Below, one piece after another: positions 53,352 through 61,764 of a stretch of 64,000 nucleotides of DNA. How positions within the stretch are numbered: the stretch's first letter is position 1; every line of letters starts with the position of its first letter. The stretch is from contig CAZCTC010000012.1 of assembly GCA_964501335.1 (NCBI GenBank), positions 62,001-126,000 on the forward strand. The letters run 5' to 3'. Source of the DNA: CAZCTC01 sp964501335 (lineage in GTDB: Bacteria; Chloroflexota; Anaerolineae; B4-G1; SLSP01). Made by a program: the position numbers and the translations under genes. Below the pieces are notes generated by a model. That model had not been told where the DNA came from. It did no database searches and saw only the letters and a list, made by a program, of their open reading frames with translations.

Positions 53352-53729
53352 ATGGCCAATACCATTTTGATCGTCACCGATGATTCCAACACTGCCTATT
53401 TACTTCGGCGCTATGCCGAGGAAAGCAGTTTGCAAACGTTGAATGTCGGTACAGTGGTCGAGGCTTTCCCTTTTCTGGCGACAACTCCTGTTTCGGCTGT
53501 GATCCTTGAAGTAAAAAACAGCTCCATACCGGCCAGGGAACTTTTGCAACATCTGCGTGCTCATCCCGGTCTGGCCCGGTTGCCCTTGATCGTTTACCGC
53601 TGGACCGAGAACGGTGTATCCGACCTCGATCCTTATGTCAGCGGTTATTTGCATCGCCCCCTGTTGCTCAAAGAATTTGTCGCCGTACTGGAAAAAGTCG
53701 GCCTCTTTTCGGATGTAGTACAAGAATAA
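53352..53729 (+). CDS. Pseudo-receiver-domain protein (phosphoacceptor Asp replaced)
   Basis: A 125-residue stand-alone receiver-like protein. It begins ILIVTDDSNTAYLLRRYAEE, with the acidic pair of CheY-type folds, but the usual acceptor strand reads AVILEVKNSS, with Glu in place of Asp. The conserved Lys of the KP motif is replaced (YLHRPLLLKEF). It is therefore unlikely to be phosphorylated in the normal way and may be fixed in one state. The start follows gggagaacc. A long hairpin closes the gene. Confidence 0.65.
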   Translation: MANTILIVTDDSNTAYLLRRYAEESSLQTLNVGTVVEAFPFLATTPVSAVILEVKNSSIPARELLQHLRAHPGLARLPLIVYRWTENGVSDLDPYVSGYLHRPLLLKEFVAVLEKVGLFSDVVQE

Positions 53730-53733
53730 ACTG

Positions 53734-53772
53734 TATTTGGGGTGCGCGGTCGCAGACCGCGCACCCCAAATA
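53734..53772. terminator. 18-bp hairpin after the pseudo-receiver gene
   Basis: TATTTGGGGTGCGCGGTC (53734-53751) pairs exactly with 53755-53772 around gca. It ends in aata without a T-run; probable 3' end structure. Confidence 0.6.
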
Positions 53773-53780
53773 CCAAAACT

Positions 53781-53809
53781 CCCCCCTTTCCCCGGAGGGG
53801 AAAGGGGGG
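53781..53809. repeat. C/G hairpin of the second repeat family, copy 3
   Basis: CCCCCCTTTCCCC (53781-53793) pairs with GGGGAAAGGGGGG (53797-53809), followed by caggggggataggggc. The same words occur reversed at 32156-32198. Confidence 0.7.
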
Positions 53810-53949
53810 CAGGGGGGATAGGGGCGAAAAAAACGTTTTTATACCCTTTTAGACGAGAAAAGATCAATGATCGTTCTTCAGGGTTCTATTGCTCGTCGTC
53901 GACACCTCTCTAAAAAATAAAAGCATTCTCGAAAGGATCTGGATGGATT

Positions 53950-55071
53950 ATGCAAACTGAGACAACCTTACAATCCTTGCAATCTGAAATTGCTCCTTTG
54001 GATTGGGCTGTACGAACGGCGGATTCCGTCATGCGTCGTTATCCTGTGTTGACTCAGCGCTGGCACTACGAACCCGGAGTCGTATTGAGCGGACTTCAAC
54101 TGCTGGCTGCCAAAACCGGAGATACGCGTTACTCCGATTTCATTCGACGGACGATGGACAGCTTCGTCAATCCCGACGGTTCCATTCGCACCTACTTATT
54201 AGAAGACTATAACCTGGACCAGATCAATCAGGGCAAGCTGCTTTTCAAACTTTATGAGACGACCGGCGACGAACGTTACCGGAAAGCCGCCCAACTGCTG
54301 CATCGCCAGCTTCAGAATCACCCCCGCAATCCCAGCGGCGGCTTCTGGCATAAACTGGGCTACCCCCATCAGATGTGGCTGGACGGGATCTATATGGCGC
54401 AGCCCTTCCATGCTCAGTTTGCTCAGCTTTTCAATGAACCGGCTATCTTCGATGATGTGACCCATCAGATTGTCACGATCGCGGAACACACCTATGATTC
54501 CAAAACCAGCCTGCTCTATCACGGCTGGGACGCTACCCGTGTTCAACCCTGGTCCGATCCGGTGACGGGTTGCTCGGCCAACTTCTGGGGCCGCGCCGTC
54601 GGCTGGTATATGATGGGGCTGGTCGATGTACTTGATTTCCTTCCCACAACGCATTCCAAATATGAGGCTGTGCGCAATATCTTCCATCGTACCGCTGCGG
54701 CCTTGATCGAGGTCCAGGATTCCGCTTCCGGTCTCTGGTATCAGGTTCTCGATAAAGGACACCTGGAAGGCAATTATCTGGAGTCTTCAGCTTCCAGCAT
54801 GTACGTCTATGCCTTCGCCAAAGGCGTCCGCATGGGGTATCTGGAATCGGACTATCTGGCCGCGGCGCGCAAAGCTTACCAGGGATTGTTGAACCGCTGC
54901 ATCGAACAGGATCAATACGGTCTGGTCCACATGCATTGGATTTGCAGCGTGGCCGGTCTGGATCGCAATCGCACCGGACTCTTCGATTATTATCTCAGCG
55001 AGCAGGTGGTCACCGACGATTACAAAGGGGTCGGCTCCTTTATCCTGGCCGGGGCCGAGCTGGAGAGCTAG
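53950..55071 (+). CDS. Unsaturated rhamnogalacturonyl/uronyl hydrolase (GH105)
   Basis: A 373-residue cytoplasmic glycosidase of the YteR/YesR type. It hydrates and releases the unsaturated uronic acid from oligosaccharides made by pectate or rhamnogalacturonan lyases. The two catalytic Asp are placed as in YteR: D90 in NLDQINQGKLL and D145 in MWLDGIYMAQPF. Typical segments RWHYEPGVVLSGL and GNYLESSASSMYVYAFAKGVR are intact. No signal peptide, so the substrate is imported first. The GH28 gene starts 4 bp after its stop, making a tight operon. Confidence 0.93.
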   Translation: MQTETTLQSLQSEIAPLDWAVRTADSVMRRYPVLTQRWHYEPGVVLSGLQLLAAKTGDTRYSDFIRRTMDSFVNPDGSIRTYLLEDYNLDQINQGKLLFKLYETTGDERYRKAAQLLHRQLQNHPRNPSGGFWHKLGYPHQMWLDGIYMAQPFHAQFAQLFNEPAIFDDVTHQIVTIAEHTYDSKTSLLYHGWDATRVQPWSDPVTGCSANFWGRAVGWYMMGLVDVLDFLPTTHSKYEAVRNIFHRTAAALIEVQDSASGLWYQVLDKGHLEGNYLESSASSMYVYAFAKGVRMGYLESDYLAAARKAYQGLLNRCIEQDQYGLVHMHWICSVAGLDRNRTGLFDYYLSEQVVTDDYKGVGSFILAGAELES

Positions 55072-55074
55072 CCG

Positions 55075-56394
55075 ATGTCGAACGAACCTTTTGTCATGCC
55101 GGGGTTCACCGCGCCGCTCTTTCCCGAAGCCCGGTATGACATCCGTGATTACGGCGCGCAGTCCGGCGGGGTGATTTCCAACACAGACGCTTTTCGGGAG
55201 GCGGTGGCCGAGTGCCATATCTCCGGCGGCACTGTGGTCGTGCCGGCGGGCGTCTGGTTGACCGGGCCGATTCACTTGCTGAGCAATGTGCGTTTGCATC
55301 TGGAAAAGGGCGCCGAAGTGCGGTTCAGCACGCGCTTTGCGGATTATCTCCCGGTAGTCTTTACCCGCTGGGAGGGAGTGGAATGTTACAACTACTCCCC
55401 TCTGATCTATGCCATCGACGGCGAAAATATCGCCGTGACCGGAGAAGGGACCTTCGAGGGACAGGGAGAGGCCTGGTGGCATTGGAAAAAACTCCAGCAG
55501 GCCGCAGCTCAGGAACTCTACGATGCGCAGAGTAAGGGCATTCCGGTCTCTGAACGGCTCTTTGGAACTGAAGCGGCGGCGCTGCGACCGCAGTTCTTGC
55601 AGTTTGTGCGCTGCCGCAATCTCCTCGTCGAGGGCGTGACCTTCCGCAACGGTCCGATGTGGACGATCCATCCGGTCTATTGTGAGAATGTCGCTATCCG
55701 CGGGGTGATGATCGAGACCCGGGGACCCAATACCGACGGGATCAATCCCGATTCCTGCCGCAATGTGCGGATTGAAGACTGTACCTTCGACACCGGCGAC
55801 GACTGTGTGGCGATCAATTCAGGGATGAATGAGGACGGCTGGCGGGTCGCCCATCCCTGTGAAGATATTTTGGTCCAGAATTGCACGATGCGTGAGGGCC
55901 ACGGCGCCGTCTCGATCGGCAGCGGGATGTCGGGCGATGTGCGGCGGGTTTGGATACGGAACTGCCGGATTACCGGCGGGGAGTTCGGATTGCGGATCAA
56001 GTCGATGCGCGGGCGCGGCGGCATCGTCGAGCAGGTCTGGATGGAGGATCTACATTTTTCCAACCTGCGGCATGGAATGGTGCTCTTTACCATGTATTAC
56101 GATGCTTCGACTGCTCCTTCGCGTTCGGACGCCGCTCCTCTTTTTCGCAAGGTTACCGTCCGGCGGATCGTCTGTGAGAGTGCCGAAACGGGCATTGTGA
56201 TCAAAGGATTGCCGGAACGCTTTATGGAAGCGGTGACTCTGGAAGATGTGCAGTTGCAAAGCGAGCGGGGAATCAGTTGCCAATGGGTCGACGGCCTGAC
56301 TTTGAAAAATGTGCGCGGCCTTGTCGCGCAGCCCCCCGTTTTCGATTGCGCCCATGTGCGCGGTCTCACCGTGATCGACAGCGATTTGGAATAA
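55075..56394 (+). CDS. GH28 polygalacturonase-like glycosidase
   Basis: A 439-residue right-handed beta-helix enzyme that hydrolyses galacturonosyl bonds. All family motifs are present: NTDGINPDS (N219, D221), DTGDDCVA (D242, D243), GHG (H276) and RIKS (R307, K309). There is no signal peptide, so it probably acts on imported oligogalacturonides as an exo-type enzyme rather than on polymer (inference). It overlaps no neighbour but lies 4 bp from the GH105 gene. A dispersed repeat follows. Confidence 0.93.
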   Translation: MSNEPFVMPGFTAPLFPEARYDIRDYGAQSGGVISNTDAFREAVAECHISGGTVVVPAGVWLTGPIHLLSNVRLHLEKGAEVRFSTRFADYLPVVFTRWEGVECYNYSPLIYAIDGENIAVTGEGTFEGQGEAWWHWKKLQQAAAQELYDAQSKGIPVSERLFGTEAAALRPQFLQFVRCRNLLVEGVTFRNGPMWTIHPVYCENVAIRGVMIETRGPNTDGINPDSCRNVRIEDCTFDTGDDCVAINSGMNEDGWRVAHPCEDILVQNCTMREGHGAVSIGSGMSGDVRRVWIRNCRITGGEFGLRIKSMRGRGGIVEQVWMEDLHFSNLRHGMVLFTMYYDASTAPSRSDAAPLFRKVTVRRIVCESAETGIVIKGLPERFMEAVTLEDVQLQSERGISCQWVDGLTLKNVRGLVAQPPVFDCAHVRGLTVIDSDLE

Positions 56395-56404
56395 TTGAAA
56401 AAGC

Positions 56405-56569
56405 GGGACAAAAAAAGCCTCTGTTTTCGCGCGCATTCCGATGCGCGCGAAAACAGAAACAAAAAAACTCTCTCTCCCTATCCAGCGCGTCGCTTTTTAC
56501 CGCGCAGTGGCTGGTGCGGGGCGCAAAAGCGGGTTGCAATCTGTGTCGATGAAGAACCCCGCAGGTCGA
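56405..56569 (+). repeat. Dispersed hairpin repeat, copy 18 (inside the pectin operon)
   Basis: aaaaaaagcc, hairpin 56421-56436/56441-56456 (arms CTGTTTTCGCGCGCAT, loop tccg), linker, atccaGCGCGTCGCTTTTTACC, GGTGCGGGGCGC and the right end AACCCCGCAGGTCGA (56555-56569). It separates GH28 from the isomerase gene. Confidence 0.85.
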
Positions 56570-56622
56570 GAAAAATAAAAAACAATCGCCTGTTACTTTC
56601 TACTTTTCTGATGGAGGCCATG

Positions 56623-57441
56623 ATGAAATACTTCGCTCAGGTTGGAAACAGCGCGGGACTCAATCCCCTGCCGCATAATCCCTGTCAGTTGCTCGATTTT
56701 TCTTTATTGGTTCTGCCGGTCGGCGGCAGCCAATCCTTCGCTACGGGTGATCGGGAGTTCGTCGCCGTTTTGCTCGGCGGCAAAGCCACGTTTGAAGCGG
56801 CTGGCAAGCGTTTTGAAAAGGTGGGCGGCCGGCCCAATGTCTTCGCCGGCAAACCTCATTCCGTTTATCTACCGGCCGGTATCGACGTTACAGTCACGGC
56901 CGACACGGCTGTCGAAATTGCTTTGGCCAGCGCGCCCAGCGATATGCCCGGCGATCCTTATGTCATCGGTCCCGATCAGGTGGTCCAGGCCAGCTGGGGC
57001 GCTGCCAACTTCAAGCGCAATCTGCATCAGATCCTGACGCTGGCGGGACAGCCCACGCTGCCGGCCCGCCGCTTGATTGTCGGGGAAACGTACACGCCCA
57101 GCGGCAACTGGAGCACCTATCCGCCTCACAAGCACGAGGTCGATGATTTGCCCCGCGAAGCCGATCACGAAGAGGTCTATTTCTTCCGCGTCAATCCCGG
57201 CGACGGCTTCGGCATCTGCCGCTATTACAACAACGACGGCGAGGAAGAGAACTTCACGATCCGCAACAACACTCTGTTGCTCGCGCCTTACGGGTATCAC
57301 ACCGTCGTCAGCGCGCCGGGATACATGACTTATTATCTCTGGTTCCTGGGCGGCGAACATCGCATCCAGGCTACCGCCGACGATCCGGTTCTCGGCTGGG
57401 TCAGCCGCACCGTTCCCATGCTGAAAGAAGTCGAGCGTTAA
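56623..57441 (+). CDS. IolB/KduI-family isomerase
   Basis: A 272-residue double-cupin protein. The start at 56623 follows tggagg with proper spacing; the ATG just before it (56620) is also possible, and the long frame upstream runs through a repeat. The motif GNWSTYPPHKHE, then EEVYFFRVNPGDGFGICRYY and PYGYHTVVSAPGYMTYYLWFLGG, fits IolB (5-deoxy-glucuronate isomerase) rather than classical KduI. The genes around it are for pectin, so it most likely turns 5-keto-4-deoxyuronate into 2,5-diketo-3-deoxygluconate (inference). KduD begins 3 bp after its stop. Confidence 0.8.
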   Translation: MKYFAQVGNSAGLNPLPHNPCQLLDFSLLVLPVGGSQSFATGDREFVAVLLGGKATFEAAGKRFEKVGGRPNVFAGKPHSVYLPAGIDVTVTADTAVEIALASAPSDMPGDPYVIGPDQVVQASWGAANFKRNLHQILTLAGQPTLPARRLIVGETYTPSGNWSTYPPHKHEVDDLPREADHEEVYFFRVNPGDGFGICRYYNNDGEEENFTIRNNTLLLAPYGYHTVVSAPGYMTYYLWFLGGEHRIQATADDPVLGWVSRTVPMLKEVER

Positions 57442-57444
57442 ACC

Positions 57445-58212
57445 ATGGGCATCCTCGATGCATTCCGTCTGGATGGAGAGGTGGCTCTGGTCACCGGCGC
57501 CGGGCGCGGATTGGGGCAGGCGATGGCGCTTGCCCTGGCTGAAGCCGGCGCAGATATTGCCGGGCTGGATGTCGGGAACGGCGCTGAGACGAAGACTAAA
57601 GTCGAAGCCCTGGGCCGCCGGTATTATGGAATTTCCTGCGATCTTCTCAAAGCGACTCCGGCCGAACTTAACGAAGTCGTGGCGGGCGTCGTCGCAACCC
57701 TGGGGCGGCTCGATATCCTGGTCAACAATGCAGGCATCATTCGCCGGGCCCCCGCCCTGGAATTCAGCGAACAGGATTGGGATGCCGTGATTCAGATCGA
57801 TCTCAAGGCGCTCTTCTTCCTTTCGCAGGCGGCCGCCCGGGTGATGGCGCCGCACAAACAGGGGAAGATCATCAACATCGCTTCGATGCTCTCTTTCCAG
57901 GGCGGCATTCTGGTGCCTTCCTATACCGCAGCCAAGAGCGGCGTTGCCGGATTGACCCGGGCGCTGGCCAATGAGTGGGCTGCCCTGGGGATCAACGTCA
58001 ATGCCATCGCGCCGGGCTACATGGCCACCGACAACACGGCGCCGTTGCGCGCCGATGAGAACCGCAGTCAATCGATTCTCTCTCGTATTCCGGCAGGACG
58101 CTGGGGCGAACCCCAGGATCTGAGCGGTGTCGTAGTTTTCCTGGCTTCACCTGCTGCGGATTACATGTACGGAGCCATCGTCCCCGTCGACGGCGGCTGG
58201 CTTACCCGCTGA
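57445..58212 (+). CDS. kduD: 2-dehydro-3-deoxy-D-gluconate 5-dehydrogenase
   Basis: A 255-residue short-chain dehydrogenase that reduces 2,5-diketo-3-deoxygluconate to 2-keto-3-deoxygluconate with NAD(P)H. The nucleotide motif VTGAGRGLGQAMALALAEAG, NNAGIIRRAP, and the active-site pair Y160/K164 in PSYTAAKSGVAG are present. The string ASMLSFQGGILVPSYTAAKS is typical of KduD. It lies directly after the isomerase gene and ends before a 22-bp hairpin. Confidence 0.88.
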   Translation: MGILDAFRLDGEVALVTGAGRGLGQAMALALAEAGADIAGLDVGNGAETKTKVEALGRRYYGISCDLLKATPAELNEVVAGVVATLGRLDILVNNAGIIRRAPALEFSEQDWDAVIQIDLKALFFLSQAAARVMAPHKQGKIINIASMLSFQGGILVPSYTAAKSGVAGLTRALANEWAALGINVNAIAPGYMATDNTAPLRADENRSQSILSRIPAGRWGEPQDLSGVVVFLASPAADYMYGAIVPVDGGWLTR

Positions 58213-58225
58213 AGACCTTTTATTT

Positions 58226-58272
58226 ATTTATTTTTATTCGCGCCGCCGGAGGCGGCGCGAATAAAAATAAAT
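58226..58272. repeat. 22-bp perfect hairpin between kduD and the aldolase gene
   Basis: ATTTATTTTTATTCGCGCCG (first 20 bases of the arm, 58226-58247) pairs with 58251-58272 around gga. It has a mixed A/T base, no T-run, and the next gene starts 31 bp later. It may set different mRNA levels for the parts of the operon (inference). Confidence 0.8.
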
Positions 58273-58302
58273 CTATCAACTCCAATTTGAAGGACTATCG
58301 AA

Positions 58303-58980
58303 ATGGCGCGATTCAGTCGGCTTGATGTACTCAACACCATGATTGCAGGCGGCCTGGTCCCTGTCTTCTACCAGCCCGATCCCGCCGTCGCACAGCAACT
58401 CGTCGCTGCCTGCCGCGCCGGCGGAGCCCGCGTCATCGAATTTACCAACCGCGGCGACTTCGCCTTTGAAGTTTTCGGGACGCTCGCCCGCTATATCCGG
58501 GCCGAATTCCCCGATGTCATCCTGGGCGTCGGTTCGATCGTCGATGCTCCCACCGCGGCACTCTACGTTGCAGCCGGCGCCGACTTCGTCGTCGGTCCCG
58601 TGCTCAATCCCGACGTGGCGCGCTTCTGCAATCGCCGCAAAATCGCCTATATGCCCGGCTGCGGAAGCGCCTCCGAGATTTCCGCAGCGGAAGAACTGGG
58701 CGTCGAAATCGTCAAAGTCTTCCCCGGTGACTCGGTCGGTGGGCCGGCCTTCGTCAAAGCCATCCTGGGCCCCTGCCCCTGGACTCGAATCATGCCGACC
58801 GGCGGAGTTTCAGCCACGCAGGAAAGCATCAAAGCCTGGTTTGCAGCCGGGGTAGCCTGCGTCGGCATCGGCTCGAAGTTGATTGCAGAAGAATGGATCG
58901 CCGATCGGCAATTCGAGGCCGTGACGAAGAATGTCGCGCAGGTGTTGGCCTGGATTGAGTCGAGCCGGGGCGCCCGTTAG
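58303..58980 (+). CDS. eda: KDPG/KHG aldolase (Eda family)
   Basis: A 225-residue class I aldolase that splits 2-keto-3-deoxy-6-phosphogluconate to pyruvate and glyceraldehyde-3-phosphate. The Schiff-base Lys is K138 in VEIVKVFPGDSVGG, the Glu is E46 in VIEFTNRGD, and IMPTGGVS is the phosphate site. Start after gaaggac. It completes the uronate route of this cluster, but the 2-keto-3-deoxygluconate kinase that should precede it is not in the window. Confidence 0.9.
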   Translation: MARFSRLDVLNTMIAGGLVPVFYQPDPAVAQQLVAACRAGGARVIEFTNRGDFAFEVFGTLARYIRAEFPDVILGVGSIVDAPTAALYVAAGADFVVGPVLNPDVARFCNRRKIAYMPGCGSASEISAAEELGVEIVKVFPGDSVGGPAFVKAILGPCPWTRIMPTGGVSATQESIKAWFAAGVACVGIGSKLIAEEWIADRQFEAVTKNVAQVLAWIESSRGAR

Positions 58981-58999
58981 AGATACGATGGGTGCGGTG

Positions 59000-59168
59000 G
59001 GCGGGGAAGAATAACCCATTTTTTCGCACGCCGTCTGCGGCGCGCGAAAAAATAAACAAAAAAACTCTCTCTTCCCGGTTTGTGGGTGGCACCTCATAGA
59101 AAAAGGGCCCCGGATGGAATGCAAAAAGTCGGTTATTAACCTGACTCACAAACAACCGCACGGGTAGA
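59000..59168 (+). repeat. Dispersed hairpin repeat, copy 19
   Basis: gaataaccca, hairpin 59019-59033/59038-59052 (arms TTTTTTCGCACGCCG with one mismatch), aataaacaaaaaaactctct, a diverged tail, and the right end AACCGCACGGGTAGA (59154-59168). Only the tail has drifted. The gap to 59304 shows a ribosome site but no second gene. Confidence 0.75.
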
Positions 59169-59304
59169 AAAGACAAGGCTTGAGCAAGTGTAAATCGGAG
59201 CGATAAGGAGGTGGGATCGTTACAGAAGAGGAGAGTATGCCCCAATGTATGGCCCCGAGGGTGAAGGATTTATCCATTTCAGTCAATTTAGAAAGGATAT
59301 GAAG

Positions 59305-60708
59305 ATGCGTTTTCAACCGTTCCGCCTGATTAGTTTGTTGCTCATTGTCACCATGCTGTTCTCTGCCTGCGGCGCGCCGGCCACGGCTCCCGCGACTCAG
59401 GCCCCTGTCGCCACGGAAGAAAAGACCGCTGAACCGGCCACGGAAGAGCCTACCGCTACGGCTGTCCCCGCCACGCCCACGCCTGCCGGCCCTGTTTCCC
59501 TCGGGATCGTCTGGTGGGGTTCGCAGACCCGCCACGATCGCACCATCCAGGTCCTCGATATGTATAAGGCGGCGAATTCCAATATCGATATGCCTTATGA
59601 GTTCTCCAGCTGGGGTGATTACTGGACTTTGATGAATACCAAAGCCGCCGGCGGCCAGATGCCCTGCATTATGCAGCAGGATTATGCCTACATGGAAGAA
59701 TGGGTCTCCCGCGGTTTGTTGATTCCTTTGGACGAATACATCAAATCGGGCGTCATCGACGTTACCGACATCCCTGAGAACTACCTTACCGGCGGCAACC
59801 TCGACGGCAAACAATACGGCGTCACCCTCGGTGTAAATTCACAGGCCTTCGTGCTCGATACCGACGCCTTCGGCAAAGCCGGCGTCGATCTTCCGGCCGC
59901 CGATTGGACCTGGAAGGATTTTGAAGACATTTCCCTGAAACTGCATGAGAAACTGGGCGTCTGGGCTATGGGCGTCGATCTGGATGCCGAGTCCATGTGG
60001 AAATCGCTCTACCTGGGCCATGGCCAGTGGGTCTTCTCCGAAGACAACAGCAAGATCGCCTACACCGACGATCAGCCCTTCATCGACTATTTCAACATGA
60101 TCCTGCGCCTGCAAAAGGCCGGAGCCATCCCGAACGCCGAAGAGGCTGTGGAATTCAAGGATCTCGGACCCGAAGTTCAGCCCATCATCACCAGCCGCGC
60201 CGTGATGGACTATCGCTGGAGCAACCAGCTCTCCGCCGTCATGAAAGCTGCCGGCGACGGCCGGAATTTCAAGCTCTGGCCTCTGCCCCGCCCCGAAGGC
60301 GGCAAGTCGGAAAATTACATCAAGCCTTCGATGTTCTTCGCCATCACCTCGAGCTGCGAGAACCCCGAAGAAGCTGCCAAATTCATCAACTACTTCATCA
60401 ATTCGATTGAGGCCAATGAAGTTCTGCTGGCCGAGCGCGGCGTTCCCGGCCCCGCCAAAGTGCGCGAAGCCCTGTTGCCCAAGCTCGATGCAGCCCAGAG
60501 CGAAACCTTTGCCTTCATCGATCTGATCAGCGCCGACTCCCAGCCGGTCCCGCCGGCCGATCCCAAGGGTTGGGGCGACATCCGCGCCAATGTCTATAAG
60601 GCGCAGTTCTCCGATCCCGTGCTCTACGGTCAGATTACCCTCGAAGAAGGTTTGAAGATCCTGCGCACCGAAGTCGATAAGATCCTGGCCGAAAACGCCA
60701 AGCCATAG
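59305..60708 (+). CDS. ABC sugar transporter substrate-binding lipoprotein
   Basis: A 467-residue extracytoplasmic binding protein. The start at 59305 lies 7 bases after aaagga. A signal peptide with lipobox-like LFSAC (Cys at about residue 18) precedes a Thr/Ala/Pro/Glu linker and a family-1 solute-binding domain (VSLGIVWWGSQTRHDRTIQV ... DGKQYGVTLGVNSQAFVLD). By its genes the ligand is probably a pectin-derived oligosaccharide such as digalacturonate or unsaturated rhamnogalacturonide. Two permease genes follow; no ATPase gene is nearby, so a shared MsmK-type ATPase is likely (inference). Confidence 0.9.
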   Translation: MRFQPFRLISLLLIVTMLFSACGAPATAPATQAPVATEEKTAEPATEEPTATAVPATPTPAGPVSLGIVWWGSQTRHDRTIQVLDMYKAANSNIDMPYEFSSWGDYWTLMNTKAAGGQMPCIMQQDYAYMEEWVSRGLLIPLDEYIKSGVIDVTDIPENYLTGGNLDGKQYGVTLGVNSQAFVLDTDAFGKAGVDLPAADWTWKDFEDISLKLHEKLGVWAMGVDLDAESMWKSLYLGHGQWVFSEDNSKIAYTDDQPFIDYFNMILRLQKAGAIPNAEEAVEFKDLGPEVQPIITSRAVMDYRWSNQLSAVMKAAGDGRNFKLWPLPRPEGGKSENYIKPSMFFAITSSCENPEEAAKFINYFINSIEANEVLLAERGVPGPAKVREALLPKLDAAQSETFAFIDLISADSQPVPPADPKGWGDIRANVYKAQFSDPVLYGQITLEEGLKILRTEVDKILAENAKP

Positions 60709-60723
60709 TCCGTATGTAAAGTA

Positions 60724-60764
60724 CTCATGGTTTCGCCGGCCTGAAAGGCCGGCGAAACCATGAG
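60724..60764. repeat. 19-bp hairpin between binding-protein and permease genes
   Basis: CTCATGGTTTCGCCGGCCT (60724-60742) pairs with 60746-60764 around gaa, with no T-run. Such hairpins after binding-protein genes commonly protect the upstream mRNA so that more binding protein than permease is made (general knowledge; inference here). Confidence 0.8.
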
Positions 60765-60803
60765 ATGGATTTTTAACCAAAAAGCTGATGGGAGAAGACG
60801 AGT

Positions 60804-61760
60804 ATGAGTCAAGCGATCGCCTCCAACGCGGCTACTGAAGTGCTGAAGAGTAAGAGCGCCGCCAAAACCAAATCCAAAGATTTCCGACGCGACAATCTTA
60901 CCGGCTATTTGTTCATTGCCCCCTGGTTGATCGGGTTCTTTCTGTTCACCTTTATCCCAATTGTGATCTCATTGGGATTGGCTTTCACCGATTACGATCT
61001 GCTGGGGGACTGGAGTTTCGTCGGTCTCGATAATTTTGTCCGGATGTTCACTCAGGACCCGCGTTATTTTAAAGCCCTGGTGGCGACGTTCAAATATGTA
61101 GTCTTCGCTGTGCCGTTGCGCCTGATCTTTGCTCTGGCGCTGGCCATGTTATTAAATTCCAAGCGCAAGGGCGTCTATTTTTATCGCGCCGCTCTCTATG
61201 CACCTTCGGTGGTCGGTGGCAGCGTGGCCGTCGCTGTGATGTGGCGGCAGCTCTTCGGCAACCAGGGGGTGATCAATTCTTTATTGGAAGGCATCGGTCT
61301 GAACGGCGTGAGCTGGTTAGGCAATCCCAACACGGCCATCTGGACCCTTATTATTCTGGCTGTTTGGCAGTTCGGCTCTCCCATGCTGGTTTTTCTGGCG
61401 GGACTGCGGCAGATTCCGGCCGAACTCTACGAAGCTTCGGCCATCGATGGCGCCAACAGCTGGGAGCGTTTCTGGAAGATCACCCTGCCTTTGTTGACTC
61501 CGATCATCTTCTTCAATCTGGTGATGCAGACTATTTCCGGCTTCAAGGTCTTCACTCAGGCCTTCGTCGTCACCGGCGGCGCGCCGCTCGACACCACCCT
61601 CTTTTACGCGCTTTATCTCTACAACCGGGCCTTCGTCACTTTCCAGATGGGCTACGCTTCGGCTATGGCCTGGGTCCTGTTGGCGATCGTCGCTGTGCTG
61701 ACTGCCATCAGCTTTAAGCTCTCTTCGTACTGGGTCTTCTACGAAACGAAAGAGGTGTAA
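60804..61760 (+). CDS. ABC sugar permease, MalF/UgpA type
   Basis: A 318-residue membrane protein with six TM helices and a charged N-terminus (KSKSAAKTKSKDFRR). The ATPase-coupling EAA loop reads EASAIDGANSWERFWKITLP. It pairs with the next gene to make the translocation pore. Start after tgggagaa. Confidence 0.92.
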   Translation: MSQAIASNAATEVLKSKSAAKTKSKDFRRDNLTGYLFIAPWLIGFFLFTFIPIVISLGLAFTDYDLLGDWSFVGLDNFVRMFTQDPRYFKALVATFKYVVFAVPLRLIFALALAMLLNSKRKGVYFYRAALYAPSVVGGSVAVAVMWRQLFGNQGVINSLLEGIGLNGVSWLGNPNTAIWTLIILAVWQFGSPMLVFLAGLRQIPAELYEASAIDGANSWERFWKITLPLLTPIIFFNLVMQTISGFKVFTQAFVVTGGAPLDTTLFYALYLYNRAFVTFQMGYASAMAWVLLAIVAVLTAISFKLSSYWVFYETKEV

Positions 61761-61764
61761 GACC

